20,860 bases of DNA, from contig CAYPMM010000016.1 of the NCBI GenBank assembly GCA_964412115.1, positions 1-20,860 of the forward strand, in the 5' to 3' direction. Each line of letters starts with the position of its first letter. The first letter of the stretch is position 1. Positions 20,782-20,860 of this stretch are shown in pieces. The DNA is from HO2-45-28 sp964412115. GTDB taxonomy: Bacteria > Patescibacteriota > Minisyncoccia > HO2-45-28. A program made the position numbers and the translations under genes. The notes under the pieces are model-generated. The model did no database searches. It was not told the origin of the DNA and worked only from the letters and a program-made list of their open reading frames with translations.

Positions 20782-20860
20782 CTAAAATTCGTCGTTGAAG
20801 CGCGCCACCAAGAACGCGCGTAATCCCGCCTCACTTAAATGCTCCAAAACCTTGAAAATT
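20782..20860 (-). CDS. Partial CDS, C-terminal 25 residues, cut by the window edge
   Basis: Reading in from the right edge on the minus strand, one frame stays open for 25 codons to a TAG at 20782-20784. The end reads FKVLEHLSEAGLRAFLVARF and then NDEF, which has the look of a helical protein tail. Its stop lies 8 bases upstream of the RRM promoter, which fits compact gene packing. It is too short to identify, and a chance open frame cannot be excluded. Confidence 0.4.
   Translation of the reverse strand, partial: IFKVLEHLSEAGLRAFLVARFNDEF

Noticed and set aside
1..20860. CRISPR arrays, tRNA or rRNA genes, insertion sequences, attachment sites
   Set aside because: No regularly spaced direct repeats, no cloverleaf or rRNA signature and no transposase or integrase were seen on either strand.

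Overview
The window looks like a chromosomal stretch of a Candidate Phyla Radiation bacterium of the Parcubacteria type. This is inferred from gene style and order; no marker gene settles the lineage. Supporting points are a compact dnaG-rpoD pair, tightly packed genes, PMT-type and DUF2079 membrane proteins, a large exported Ig-repeat protein, free-standing receiver proteins with a KSQ-DP-(K)-VV ending, and base composition near 45-50% GC by eye. TGA ends several genes (dnaG, rpoD, the PAS/CHASE gene), so the code is the standard bacterial one, not the TGA-sense code of Gracilibacteria/Absconditabacteria. No rRNA, tRNA, CRISPR array or insertion sequence was seen.

Layout. 1-550: a stand-alone minus-strand gene for a small secreted protein, with consensus promoter, 5'-terminal hairpin, strong Shine-Dalgarno (SD) and terminator. 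It is about 70% GC over much of its length. 547-3498: primase (dnaG) and the primary sigma factor (rpoD). 3495-4344: an unrecognised 217-aa gene behind a near-consensus promoter and a structured leader, closed by a terminator. 4357-7457: a divergent pair, a PMT/ArnT-like glycosyltransferase (minus) and a DUF2079 membrane protein (plus), whose -10 elements overlap. 7463-11494: a 1160-aa exported Ig-repeat protein and a membrane-anchored thioredoxin-fold protein without catalytic cysteines. 11516-19523: eight colinear signalling genes. 19533-20638, minus: a DPM1-like polyprenol-phosphate sugar synthase and an RRM RNA-binding protein, then the tail of one more minus-strand gene at the right edge.

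How the genes may work together. The signalling block has four membrane input proteins (7TM+Cache, CHASE+PAS, helical sensor+HAMP+half PAS, and a six-helix HFHFF protein). None has a kinase domain. They are followed by a membrane-anchored beta-domain protein, one soluble histidine kinase and two receiver-only proteins. I read this as several receptors sharing one kinase. One receptor ends in the N-terminal half of a PAS domain and the soluble kinase carries the missing C-terminal half. The DPM1-like synthase and the PMT-like transferase could supply and use a lipid-linked sugar for surface glycosylation.

A pattern running across the window: three genes (small secreted protein, 217-aa protein, RRM protein) have full TTGACT/A-N16-TATAAT-like promoters, leaders with inverted repeats and good SD sites. 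Most other genes have no SD. At five of them a -10-like hexamer lies exactly six bases before the start codon, as expected for leaderless mRNAs.
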